Origin: Isosphaeraceae bacterium | GTDB lineage: Bacteria; Planctomycetota; Planctomycetia; Isosphaerales; Isosphaeraceae | Length of the DNA stretch: 64,000 nucleotides | Assembly (NCBI GenBank): GCA_021324445.1 | Contig: JAJPJC010000076.1 | Coordinates: 1 to 64,000 of the forward strand | Direction: 5' to 3' | Shown here: positions 18,043 through 26,654 of the stretch, piece after piece | How positions within the stretch are numbered: the stretch's first letter is position 1 | Layout of the letters: the number at the start of each line of letters is the position of its first letter | Translations under genes and position numbers: made by a program | The notes under the pieces: model-generated | Told to the model about the DNA's origin: nothing | The model's input: only the letters and a program-made list of their open reading frames with translations | Databases searched by the model: none

Positions 18043-18660
18043 TCAGAGCAGCAGCGCGTCGCGGATTCCCGCGAGGATGGCTTGTTCCAGGTTGGTGTCT
18101 CGACCCTGGCGGATCCAGCCCAAGGGGGACGGGACCGGTCCGACGATATCGCGGGTGCGGTTGACCGGGAAATCGTTGTAGAAGACGGCGCGGCCGGCCG
18201 GCTGGCGATCCGGCTTGCTCAGATCTTCGAGTTCCTTGATCACCTCCACCTTGACCAGGTAACCTCCGGTCGGACCCGGGTCGACGTGAATCACGGCGAA
18301 CTTGCGCAAGGTCTGCAAGGTGGCCTCGAGTCGATCCCGGAAACCCACCGAATCGGGACTCCACGGCTCCAGCAGGGAACCCGTCATGGGACTATCCGTG
18401 CGGATGATCCCGGCCAGCCGGTTCTCCGACGCGACGGGGAAATACTTGCTCACGACCGCGACGCACTTCGTCCAGACGTCCTCGAAGTCCGAGGACGGGA
18501 CGGCCAGGGGATTGGGAATCGCGGGCTGAGGGGCGAAGATCCGGCTGACGCTCGGCTTGCCCCAGCTCGCCGGCCACAGGGAACAACCCATCTGGCTCGT
18601 GCCCAGGACCGCCAGCAGGACCAGCGGCAGGGCGGGCGCCGGGGCTCGCTTGGTTTCCAT
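18043..18660 (-). CDS. Putative lipoprotein
   Basis: 205 residues. The N-terminus METKRAPAPALPLVLLAVLG ends in TSQMGC, a plausible lipobox with Cys26. The body (DFEDVWTKCVAVVSKYFPVA; RDRLEATLQTLRKFAVIHVD; GYLVKVEVIKELEDL) is a mixed alpha/beta domain seen in planctomycete lipoproteins of unknown function. The ATG at 18660 is the first credible start; the frame is open for a further 196 codons upstream that read as noise. No operon partner. Confidence 0.7.
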   Translation of the reverse strand: METKRAPAPALPLVLLAVLGTSQMGCSLWPASWGKPSVSRIFAPQPAIPNPLAVPSSDFEDVWTKCVAVVSKYFPVASENRLAGIIRTDSPMTGSLLEPWSPDSVGFRDRLEATLQTLRKFAVIHVDPGPTGGYLVKVEVIKELEDLSKPDRQPAGRAVFYNDFPVNRTRDIVGPVPSPLGWIRQGRDTNLEQAILAGIRDALLL

Positions 18661-19600
18661 GGTCCACGGCCTCACCCGGGTTGGCGGTGTCTGGTGCCGA
18701 GGCGATCGGCCAGAGGTTGGGGGACAGCGTCCGCTCGACCGAGCGGACCCCTCACCGGCGCGTCGGGACGTGGGCGGAGCCGGCGCGGTCCGGCGACTCG
18801 TCCCGGGCCGGCCTGAAGCCAACTTTACGGCGTTTGGCATAGAGAAGGGGTTCCCACGGCAGATCGACCGGTCTCCCGGAGACCACCGTGCTTCCGTCGA
18901 AAGGGAGACCGCCGGCCGGCTGTCCGCCCCGACGGGTGGCGGGCACGGACCGCACCGATCGTAAACCACTTCCAATTCACAACTTGAGGACAAGAACCCA
19001 CGGGCTTCGGCATCCCGCCGCAGCCGGGTGGTGATCCCTGTCAACACCGAGCGGGCGATCGAGCCGGCATCCTGACGATTCTTTCCCATTCTGGCAAGTC
19101 CGTTTCCCCGATCGTGTCCGCGTGGACTAGTCTTGGATGGGAGGCGATTTCGTAAAGCCCTCCGGACTTCCCGCCGGCCACCTCCGCCAATCCGGTCACG
19201 GCGCGGCTTGCTTGCACCGTGGGCCCGCTGGTCGGAGACCAACCGCACGAGCGATCCGCCTGGTTCGTTCCATCCAGCGGAAAATCGGATTCGGCGCGGG
19301 AAATGCGTACGCGACGCCTCCGCGCGTTTCCGCCCTCTCTCACGGGAGTGAGCGGGTCCCGAGCACCCTGAGAAGATGGGGAGACGCTAGCGACGATCGA
19401 AGGTCTCAAAGTCGTGCGGGTCTTGCTTATCTTGACAGGATCGCGGGCCGAGACGTTCCGGCGGCTGGGGCCGGGGCGAAGGACTGGAGCGATCGTGCGA
19501 TGAGGTGGCGACCGGCCGGCCCCGGTGCGCGGCTGGTTCGCGTCGTATCGGCATTGGGAATTCTGCAAGCGATCATCATCTGGGAAACACTCGAGGACCC
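18661..19600. other. 940-base region without a supported gene
   Basis: Several short frames exist on both strands, but none has a signal peptide, motif or ribosome-binding site that I trust. It separates two divergent genes and probably carries both promoters. No tRNA or riboswitch was recognised by eye. Confidence 0.4.
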
Positions 19601-20848
19601 ATGACTGAGCCATCGATGTCCCAACGCGCCTGGCGATTCGATTCGGTCCAGAGCAATCGCATCGGGATGGGGGAGCCGCCGGGACTTCCTGACGGCGCGA
19701 ACCGCCCGGTTCCGGGTCCGTTCGAGGCGGGCTCGGGGAGGGCCTGGCCGAAGCGGTGGTGGGCCTCGATTGCGCGGCTGCCGTTGACAGCGTGGTCCGC
19801 CTGCGCGTGGGGAGGCCGGTCGCGGTTCGAGTTCGAGGAGGCCCTGCACGCGATGGCGGAGGACCTCAAGAGGGCGAGGACGGAGGCCGCCGTCGAGTCG
19901 GCCTTGCTCCGGCTGGTTGGCCGGCTCGTGCCGGCCGGCCAGGTGGAGCTGCTCCGGGCTCCCGAGGAGTTCGGCGATGAGACGGAGGACCAGGAGGCCG
20001 CCGGGCCGCGTCCTCGGCCGCGCCTCGGGCCCGGCTGGATCCAACGTCACGGCGACACTGTGGTCGAGATCCCGCTCCGTTGCGGGGGCAGCGATCATGG
20101 CCGCCTGCGCGTCAAGAGCCCGGCTCAGGGTCGAACGGCGGGATCGCCGGAAGTGCGGCGCCGGCTGAGCACGGCCTGCACGATGGCGGGAGCCGCCCTG
20201 GAGAATGTGCGGCGCCAGACCGAATGGCACTGGACCAGCGCGGAGGCGGCGCCGGCGGGCAACCGATCCGCCGGCGGAGCCCCGGACACCGTCGCGAGCC
20301 GCACCCAGGCGGATCCCCCCGCGGCCGTGGTCCGGGATGCCACCTTCTTGAATGCCGTGCTCCCCTTCGCCTTAAGCCAGGCGAAGCGGTACAGCGAGCC
20401 GTTGTCGCTGTTGTGCGTGGGGGTCGACCGGCTGGGCGCGATCAAGGACCTGCTGGGTCCTGGCGTGGCCGACCGCCTGGTCCAGCAAACCGGCCGGACG
20501 GTGGCCTCCCTAGTCCGGTCCAGCGACATCGTGGCCCGGCTGGAGGATGACCGCATCGTCGCGCTGTTGGTCCGTGCCCGCGGCGCCAGCGCGCTGCATG
20601 TGGCCCAGGTGATCTGCCGGACGATCGCCGAGTCGCACCCGACCGACCCCGAGCTGCCCGCCGCCACCGTCTCGATCGGGGTCGCCGAGTTCCCGACCGC
20701 CGCGCGCAATGTGTTCACGCTGCTCGACGCGGCCGACGAAGCCTTGACTCTCGCCCGCAGCCAGGGACGAAACCAGGCGGTGCTGTCGACCTCGCGGCCG
20801 GCCTCAACTCCCTCGGCCGCGCGGTGTGGGTCGGCGGTTCCTGCCTGA
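19601..20848 (+). CDS. Degenerate GGDEF-domain protein
   Basis: 415 residues. The N-terminal ~130 residues have an amphipathic, Arg/Glu-rich helix (EEALHAMAEDLKRARTEAA), and the middle resembles a GAF-like sensor. From about 240 comes a GGDEF fold: LPFALSQAKRYSEPLSLLCVGVD, LVRSSDIVARLEDDRIVALL, VSIGVAEFPTAA, LLDAADEALTLARSQGRN. The catalytic GGDEF signature is replaced by LEDDR, so cyclic di-GMP synthesis is unlikely; it could bind nucleotide or act as a scaffold. The frame is open upstream to 19505, but the ATG at 19601 is preferred. No signal peptide or membrane span. The neighbours do not reveal its partner. Confidence 0.8.
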   Translation: MTEPSMSQRAWRFDSVQSNRIGMGEPPGLPDGANRPVPGPFEAGSGRAWPKRWWASIARLPLTAWSACAWGGRSRFEFEEALHAMAEDLKRARTEAAVESALLRLVGRLVPAGQVELLRAPEEFGDETEDQEAAGPRPRPRLGPGWIQRHGDTVVEIPLRCGGSDHGRLRVKSPAQGRTAGSPEVRRRLSTACTMAGAALENVRRQTEWHWTSAEAAPAGNRSAGGAPDTVASRTQADPPAAVVRDATFLNAVLPFALSQAKRYSEPLSLLCVGVDRLGAIKDLLGPGVADRLVQQTGRTVASLVRSSDIVARLEDDRIVALLVRARGASALHVAQVICRTIAESHPTDPELPAATVSIGVAEFPTAARNVFTLLDAADEALTLARSQGRNQAVLSTSRPASTPSAARCGSAVPA

Positions 20849-21022
20849 CCTCGATCCGGACAGCCGGCGGGGCCAGTCCGTGGACCCCAGGCCGTGGCGG
20901 CGATGGGAGCCGAGACGGACCTCAGCGATGTTGGCAAGGCAGCCGGCCTGGCTCGCCTGAAGGATCGCTGAGGACCACTCATGAAGGCGACGGTATCCTG
21001 GCCGCATTTTTAATGAGACTCC

Positions 21023-22279
21023 TCACCAGTCGACGACCGATCGGTCGTCGGCGTCGTACGACTCCCGATTCCTCCAGTCGTGGCCGATCTTATCGGCCAG
21101 GGCGTGCTCGTCGAGCTCGACGCCCAGTCCCGGGCCGGTGGGCAGGTCGAGGTAGCCCTGGCGGAGCGTGAACGGGGTCTTGAGATAGCCCGCGCCCAGG
21201 CTGACCTGCTCCTGGCAGAGGAAGTTGGGGATCGACGCGGCGATCTGGATGCCGGCGGCCAGCGAGATCGGCCCCAGCGGGTTATGGGGCGCGATCGCGG
21301 CATAGTACGCCTCGGCCATGCCGGCGATCAGCCGCACCTCGGTGATCCCGCCCGCGTGGCAGAGGTCGGGCTGCAAGATCGTCGCCGCCCGCTTCTCCAG
21401 CACCTCGCGGAAACCCCACTTGGTGAAGACGCGCTCGCCGGTGGCGATCGGCAGGTGCGTTCCGCGGGCAATCTCCGCCATGACGTCGTGATTCTGCGCC
21501 TGGCACGGCTCCTCGACGAACATCGGCTGATACGGCTCGAGCGCCTTGATCAGCAGCTTGGCCGTGGCCGGGCTGATGGCGCCGTGGAAGTCGATGGCGA
21601 TGTCCACGTCGTCGCCGGCGGCCTTCCGCAGCTCGGCGAACCGCTCAGCGGCGTAATGCACCTCGGCCGGGGTCTCGACATACCGCGCCGGCCGGTGCTT
21701 GGCCGGGTTGGTCTTGAACGCGGTGAAGCCGCGTTCACGGCCGCGGCGGATCGCCTCCGGTGTGCCGGCGTGCGCGTAGACGCGGATCCGATCCCGCGTG
21801 GGACCACCCAGCAGCTCGTAGACCGGCACCCCCAGCGCCTTCCCCTTGATGTCCCACAGCGCCTGGTCGATCCCGCTCAGGGCACTGGTCAGGACCGGGC
21901 CTCCGCGGTAGAACGCGTGCCGGTAGATCGCCTGCCAGTGGTGGACGACCCGGCGCGGGTCCTTCCCCAGCAGGTAAGGCTCGATCTCCTTGACGGCCGT
22001 CGCCACCGTCAAGGCGCGCCCCTCGACGATCGGCTCGCCTAGGCCGATGATCCCCGCATCCGTGTGGACCTTCAGGAACAGCCAGCGGGGCCTGACCAGC
22101 AAGGTCTCCAGCTTGGTGATCTTGATCCGGTCGCGGGCACCGATCGGCGCAGCGCGCCCGACTCGCTCCTGGGCACGCGCCTCGGCCTGCTCGATCGCCG
22201 ACCAGCCCAGCGCTGCCACGGCCCCGGCCAGGACCGAGCGACGACTCGCAACCCCTCGGACATCTTGCGGATTGGGCAT
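21023..22279 (-). CDS. Enolase-superfamily dehydratase, D-galactonate dehydratase-like
   Basis: 418 residues with an N-terminal twin-arginine-like leader (ASRRSVLAGAVAALG), so probably exported. The mandelate racemase / muconate lactonising fold follows. Metal ligands can be seen in DIAIDFHGAISP (Asp), MFVEEPCQ (Glu) and IATGERVFTKWG (Glu); the catalytic His lies in AIAPHNPLGP. The loop APHNPLGP and FHG arrangement match the galactonate dehydratase (DgoD) branch, which removes water from sugar acids. An exported form is unusual. It is divergent from an MFS sugar-acid-type transporter, a pairing that supports sugar-acid use. Exact substrate unknown. Confidence 0.85.
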   Translation of the reverse strand: MPNPQDVRGVASRRSVLAGAVAALGWSAIEQAEARAQERVGRAAPIGARDRIKITKLETLLVRPRWLFLKVHTDAGIIGLGEPIVEGRALTVATAVKEIEPYLLGKDPRRVVHHWQAIYRHAFYRGGPVLTSALSGIDQALWDIKGKALGVPVYELLGGPTRDRIRVYAHAGTPEAIRRGRERGFTAFKTNPAKHRPARYVETPAEVHYAAERFAELRKAAGDDVDIAIDFHGAISPATAKLLIKALEPYQPMFVEEPCQAQNHDVMAEIARGTHLPIATGERVFTKWGFREVLEKRAATILQPDLCHAGGITEVRLIAGMAEAYYAAIAPHNPLGPISLAAGIQIAASIPNFLCQEQVSLGAGYLKTPFTLRQGYLDLPTGPGLGVELDEHALADKIGHDWRNRESYDADDRSVVDW

Positions 22280-22291
22280 CGGTGTGGACCC

Positions 22292-22432
22292 CAGTGGTCA
22301 GTGGTCAGTGGTCAGTGGTCAGTTGAAGAAGAATTCGGTCACCCTGAGGGCACGGTCTGGCGTCGCGGTCGAATTCCGGCCAACCTTTATGACGGTACTC
22401 TCTTCACTGACCACTGACCACTGACCACTGAG
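22292..22432. repeat. Heptamer inverted array between divergent genes
   Basis: Four CAGTGGT units (22292-22319) plus CAGTTGA on the left; CACTGAC three times and CACTGAG (22405-22432) on the right. The arms pair over about 30 bases, extending into TGAAGA/TCTTCA. The right arm ends 5 bases before the ATG of the transporter at 22438 and includes its GAGG ribosome-binding site. The left arm lies 12 bases upstream of the dehydratase start at 22279. Confidence 0.75.
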
Positions 22433-22437
22433 GCTAG

Positions 22438-23709
22438 ATGAGCCGTGTCCGGTACCAAGTCCTGGCCTTCACGGTCGCCCTGGCGGCGGTGACGTACCTG
22501 GACCGGGTCTGCATCGCGCAGACGGCTGGGGATATGATGCGCGAGCTGGGCCTGACGAACGTGCAGATGGGGTACGTCTTCAGCGCCTTCACGATTGCGT
22601 ATGCGCTGTTCGAGATCCCGACGGGGGCCTGGGGGGATCGGATCGGCGCGCGGCGGGTCTTGACGCGGATCGTCGTCTGGTGGTCGAGCTTCACGATCGC
22701 GACGGCCGCGGCATTCAACTACGCCTCGCTGCTGATCGTCCGGTTCCTATTCGGGATGGGGGAGGCGGGGGCGTTCCCCAACGTCTCCAAGACCTTCTCG
22801 CGCTGGTTCCCGGCCGTCGAGCGCGGCACGGCCCAGGGGATCTTCTTCGCCGGCGCGCATCTCGGCGGCGGGCTGACGCCGCTGCTGGTCGCGGCGCTGT
22901 TGACGGTCATCCCCTGGCGGCTGGTCTTCGTGAGTTTCGGGATGGTCGGCTTCGTCTGGGCGGCTGCGTGGTTCCGCTGGTTCCGCGACGAGCCGGCCGA
23001 TCATCCGGCCGTCCGCCAGGCCGAGCGGAAGTACATCGAATCCGGCCGGCTGAAGGATCCGCCCCATCACCTCGATCGCGCGGCGATGGGGCGGATCCTC
23101 ACCGATCGGAACGTCGTGGCCTTGTGCCTGATGTACTTCACCCAGGCGTATGGCTTCTACTTCAACATCACCTGGCTGCCGACCTACCTGGAGCGGGCCC
23201 GCGGGATGACCGGGGTCGAGCTGGGCCTGCTGGCGGGCCTGCCTCTGATCCTCAGCGCGGTGGCCGACCTGGTCGGTGGCCTGACGACCGATCGCCTGAC
23301 GCGGGCCTTTGGCCTGAAGACGGGCCGGTGCGGAATCGGTGGTGCATCGCTTTTGGTCGCGGGACTCTGCCTGATCGCCGGGGCAGCCGCGGAGAACAAC
23401 CGGGAAGCCGCCGTGCTGATCGCCTGCGCCGGGGCGGCGGATAGCTTCCTCCTGGGCGCCGCCTGGGGCACTTGCCTCGACATCGCCGGCCCTCATGCCG
23501 GGCTGGTCACCGGCGCCATGAACACCGCCGGCCAGATCGGCGCCTTCCTCAGCCCGGTCATCCTCCCCTACTTCCTCACGCCGGGGGCCGAAGACTGGGC
23601 CACTCCCCTCTATCTGGCCGGTGCCCTCTACCTCGCCGGCGCCGTCTGCTGGCTGTTCGTCGACCCCCGCCGGCCGATCCGGGCGACCTTCCCCGAGGGA
23701 AGCCGCTGA
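22438..23709 (+). CDS. MFS transporter, anion:cation symporter type
   Basis: 423 residues with twelve predicted membrane helices. The signature of the sugar-acid/anion branch is present: YLDRVCIAQT in helix 1, FTIAYALFEIPTGAWGDRIGAR between helices 2 and 3, and RFLFGMGEAGAFPNVSKTFSRWFP in helix 4. Proteins of this branch import galactonate, hexuronates or related acids with protons. The divergent galactonate-dehydratase-like gene suggests a sugar acid as substrate. A paralogue with the same motifs lies at 42459-43901. The ribosome-binding site GAGG overlaps the heptamer array. Confidence 0.9.
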   Translation: MSRVRYQVLAFTVALAAVTYLDRVCIAQTAGDMMRELGLTNVQMGYVFSAFTIAYALFEIPTGAWGDRIGARRVLTRIVVWWSSFTIATAAAFNYASLLIVRFLFGMGEAGAFPNVSKTFSRWFPAVERGTAQGIFFAGAHLGGGLTPLLVAALLTVIPWRLVFVSFGMVGFVWAAAWFRWFRDEPADHPAVRQAERKYIESGRLKDPPHHLDRAAMGRILTDRNVVALCLMYFTQAYGFYFNITWLPTYLERARGMTGVELGLLAGLPLILSAVADLVGGLTTDRLTRAFGLKTGRCGIGGASLLVAGLCLIAGAAAENNREAAVLIACAGAADSFLLGAAWGTCLDIAGPHAGLVTGAMNTAGQIGAFLSPVILPYFLTPGAEDWATPLYLAGALYLAGAVCWLFVDPRRPIRATFPEGSR

Positions 23710-23831
23710 CGATGACACGGCGCATTTGGTGCATCCTTTGCGTGCTCAGCAATGGTCCCGCACGCTGGCGGGATTGTTCCTGGACAAGCCTGGTGAGACG
23801 TTCGCGTACTTGCACACGGAGAGGAAGGACG

Positions 23832-25382
23832 ATGCATCCTCGCATCCGGTTGAACCGAGTCACGATGACGGGTCTCGTGACAGGAAGTCTCCTGAGCTGG
23901 GCGGGCCTTGAAGCGGTCGGCAAGCCGCAGGCCCCCCAGGTGGCTGCGCCGCGGGATGCGGTCGCCGAGGCGCAGACGCCGGCCGCCGTCCCGGAGACGC
24001 GCCCCGAGCAGAAGAAGACTGACCACGACCGGTCGGACATCTTCGCCGCGACCCAGGCTCAGCCCTCGTCAGGGGCCTTTGAGAACCAGCCCGAGAAGGG
24101 TCGGATTCTGGGCTTCGACTTCTACCGCGACCCTCTCAACTCCAAGCAGCCGATGGAGAAATTCGAGGACATCATGAAGGCGGACGTCGCCGCCAAGGCT
24201 CAGGTGATGGCGACCCAGCGCCAGCTCCTGGAGCGGCGCTACGACCTGACGCCGAAGCTGGACCCACAGGTGCGGATGTCGCGGGGCAAGCCGATCTGCG
24301 TCGGGCCCACCGCCCGGCTGGCCCAGGGCGTGACCTGGGACGACCTGGCCAGGATGCGACCCGAAGACATCCGCCAGGCGAGCCTCTTCCCCTACCCGTC
24401 GCTCCCCCATCCCAAGCAGACCCCGGGCGGGCAAGTCTTCCCCCAGATGCAGATCGCCATGTTCCCAAGGCTCCAGCGCTTCGACGTCGACTTCGACCTC
24501 CCGGAGGCCTTCCTGCCGGAGTTCCCCCCGGCGATCTTCCTCCAGAGCCGGCCCGAGCTGGGCGACGTCTCCCGGGGCGAGGTCGTCTCGATCAACAACT
24601 ATTACCGCCTGTTCAAGGACCTTCTCACGCCGGTCCAGCTCGACGGCCTGCGCCTGCTGCTGACCCCGTTCCCCCAGGAGGAGTTCAACCCGACCGATGA
24701 TCGCAAGAGCGCCCAACCGAGCCTGGGCGTGACCTGCCTGGATTGCCACATCAATGGCCACACGACGGGCCAGTTCCACCTCAACCCGGATGACCGGCCC
24801 GAGCAGCGCCGGTTTCGGCTGGATACCGTCAGCCTGCGGGGGGTGTTCAACCAGCAGATCCACGGGTCGAAGCGGAGCCTGCGTTCCGTCGAGGATTTCA
24901 CCGAGTTCGAGCAGCGCACAGCCTACTTCAACGGGGATGAGATCCATGCCATCAAGAAGGGGTTCAACATCCTGGATCGGATCCAGGTCTCCCACATGGC
25001 GCAGATGCAGAACATGTTCGACTTCCCGCCGGCGCCCAAGCTGACGCTGACGGGACGGCTGGACCCGTCCAAGGCCACGGAGAGCGAGCTGCGGGGCGAG
25101 CAGATTTTCTTCGGCAAGGGCCAGTGCTCGGCCTGCCACCCGGCCCCGTTCTACCTGGACCACCTGATGCACGACCTGCACCTGGAGCGGTTCCTCGCCG
25201 AGCCGCCGCTGGGCCCGATCAAGTCGTTCACGCTCCGGGGGATCAAGGAGAGTCCCCCCTACATGCACGACGGCCGCTGCCTGACCCTGGAAGACACCGT
25301 CGAGTTCTTCAACCTGGTCCTCGGACTCAAGCTCAATCCGCAGGAGAAAACCGACCTGGTGGCTTTCATGCGGCAATTGTGA
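23832..25382 (+). CDS. Di-heme cytochrome c / peroxidase-like protein
   Basis: 516 residues with an N-terminal signal peptide (MTGLVTGSLLSWAGLEAVG) and an Ala/Pro-rich linker. Two c-type haem motifs are visible: CLDCH at 302-306 and CSACH at 432-436, the latter followed by a C-terminal cytochrome fold with SFTLRGIKESPPYMHDGRCL and VEFFNLVLGL. The MHDG motif with a methionine ligand is typical of the MauG/cytochrome c peroxidase superfamily. It should act in the periplasm in electron transfer or peroxide reduction. ATG 23832 has an AGGA ribosome-binding site. It converges on the cmr cluster with only 45 bases between. Confidence 0.85.
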   Translation: MHPRIRLNRVTMTGLVTGSLLSWAGLEAVGKPQAPQVAAPRDAVAEAQTPAAVPETRPEQKKTDHDRSDIFAATQAQPSSGAFENQPEKGRILGFDFYRDPLNSKQPMEKFEDIMKADVAAKAQVMATQRQLLERRYDLTPKLDPQVRMSRGKPICVGPTARLAQGVTWDDLARMRPEDIRQASLFPYPSLPHPKQTPGGQVFPQMQIAMFPRLQRFDVDFDLPEAFLPEFPPAIFLQSRPELGDVSRGEVVSINNYYRLFKDLLTPVQLDGLRLLLTPFPQEEFNPTDDRKSAQPSLGVTCLDCHINGHTTGQFHLNPDDRPEQRRFRLDTVSLRGVFNQQIHGSKRSLRSVEDFTEFEQRTAYFNGDEIHAIKKGFNILDRIQVSHMAQMQNMFDFPPAPKLTLTGRLDPSKATESELRGEQIFFGKGQCSACHPAPFYLDHLMHDLHLERFLAEPPLGPIKSFTLRGIKESPPYMHDGRCLTLEDTVEFFNLVLGLKLNPQEKTDLVAFMRQL

Positions 25383-25393
25383 CGGTTGGTGCG

Positions 25394-25435
25394 GCGGCCT
25401 GCCGCCTCACTCCAGCGGCCTGCCGCCTCACTCCA
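25394..25435. repeat. Two 21-bp direct repeats made of heptamers
   Basis: The unit GCGGCCT-GCCGCCT-CACTCCA occurs twice in tandem. It lies at the convergent ends of the cytochrome and cmr6 genes and supplies the last codons and the TGA stop (25428-25430) of cmr6. Confidence 0.65.
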
Positions 25436-26228
25436 GCTCCCAGTAACCGTATCCCGCCGCGCTCTTGGCGCCGACGCCCAGCTCGGTGAGCGCCCCTTGG
25501 AGCCACTGAACGCCGCGTTCGGCCGCCTCCTGGTTCCCGCTGAGGCTCGCCACCCCGAACCGATAGCGGCTCCGCGCCCCGACCGCCAGGAAGAAGATCG
25601 GTGAGGGCGAGAGGTAACAGGCCGGCGGCGTCTTCGCGTCCCGGTAGTAGGCGCCGAAGGCCGGGTTGATCACGTCGCGCTCGACGACTGGCGGTCCGGC
25701 GGGAGATCCTTCCAGGAAGAGCAGATCGCCGCGCAACTGCCCGTGTTCCTCCGCCTTCCCCAGCAAGCGGTCCAGTTCCTCCTCGGGCGCCTCCAGCACC
25801 CATTGCGCGTAGGCGCGGCTGACGCCCTTGAGGGCGCTGGCCGGGACGATCGGGAACCCGAAGACCGGGTGCAGGGCGATCCCCACTTCCAGCAGGTCGT
25901 TGGTCCCCTTGCCGATGATCACGCGCCAGTGGGGCCGGGCCGAAAAGGTGATCGCTCCCAGCTCCTCGGCGGTGCGTTGCCACCGAGCATCGCAGGCGGC
26001 GATCAGCTCGTGCTGGCCTTGATAATCCGGCACCAGGGCCCTGCGATCGGTCAGCTCCCGGAGGAGCTGAAGGTGCCCGCGGTTGTCCCCGAAGGCCAGG
26101 TAGCGCTCCATCAGGAGACCGAGGTTCTCGCACTGGCCTTCGGCCAGCAGGGCGTCGCTGGTGTCGCGCGGCAGCGGGTAGGGGGTCGCCCAGGGCAGAT
26201 CCCGCGGCATCCTCCAGGACCAGCTCAT
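25428..26228 (-). CDS. cmr6: Type III-B CRISPR RAMP protein Cmr6
   Basis: 266 residues. The Cmr6 core reads LLEVGIALHPVFGFPIVPAS followed by ALKGVSRAYA, the ferredoxin-like RAMP strand with the glycine-rich turn; the C-terminus contains GVGAKSAAGYGYW, the second RAMP glycine loop. Cmr6 forms the 3' end of the Cmr effector filament, contacting crRNA and Cmr1. The start overlaps the cmr5 stop by four bases (ATGA), so the two are coupled. Its last codons lie in a heptamer repeat, suggesting that the 3' end was reshaped by repeat insertion. Confidence 0.9.
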   Translation of the reverse strand: MSWSWRMPRDLPWATPYPLPRDTSDALLAEGQCENLGLLMERYLAFGDNRGHLQLLRELTDRRALVPDYQGQHELIAACDARWQRTAEELGAITFSARPHWRVIIGKGTNDLLEVGIALHPVFGFPIVPASALKGVSRAYAQWVLEAPEEELDRLLGKAEEHGQLRGDLLFLEGSPAGPPVVERDVINPAFGAYYRDAKTPPACYLSPSPIFFLAVGARSRYRFGVASLSGNQEAAERGVQWLQGALTELGVGAKSAAGYGYWELE

Positions 26229-26602
26229 CGCACCTCCTCCGCGCTTTCGAGCAGGGCGCGCGCGAACAGCCAGGCCAGCTCGCTGGCCTCCCGGTAGAAC
26301 CGGCTGTCCCGGGCGGATAAGGCCGCCAGCGCCGTCCGGTCCGTGACCCCCAGGTTGGTCAACAGCCAGCGGTCCAGTTGTCGGGCGACCAGGGTGTAGG
26401 CACTGTTCGGTCGCCCCTCACCGCGCAGTTGCAAGTACGCCAGGGCCTGCCCCAGGCCGTGCCGCTGGAGCAGCTTCGGCAGTTGGCGCACCACGGCGAC
26501 GTAGTTCTGGAGGATGTACGGATGCCGGCCGCCTTCCGCGAGCGCCTCCCGCGCCGCCCTCCGCTGCGTCACTTGCAGGATCGCGCTGTCAAAGTCCGTC
26601 AT
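26225..26602 (-). CDS. cmr5: Type III-B CRISPR small subunit Cmr5
   Basis: 125 residues, all helical: ILQVTQRRAAREALAEGG, PKLLQRHGLGQALAYLQL, YREASELAWLFARALLESA. Size, helix pattern and position between cmr4 and cmr6 identify it as Cmr5, which lines the target RNA along the effector. It overlaps cmr6 by four bases. No catalytic role. Confidence 0.85.
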   Translation of the reverse strand: MTDFDSAILQVTQRRAAREALAEGGRHPYILQNYVAVVRQLPKLLQRHGLGQALAYLQLRGEGRPNSAYTLVARQLDRWLLTNLGVTDRTALAALSARDSRFYREASELAWLFARALLESAEEVR

Positions 26603-26654
26603 CGGGCCCTCCAGCCGGAATGAATCGTGTCGGGCCGGCGATCAACCCGGCGGC

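Noticed and set aside
19373-19440. Possible riboswitch upstream of the GGDEF protein
   Set aside because: No conserved cyclic di-GMP aptamer bases could be found, only general stems.
19137-19604. 155-codon rightward frame in the 940-base gap
   Set aside because: No ribosome-binding site, no domain and shadow-like composition.
22292-22432. Possible CRISPR array
   Set aside because: Units are seven bases without unique spacers, and the two halves are inverted; no array with 20-40 bp repeats and spacers was seen anywhere, including near cmr.
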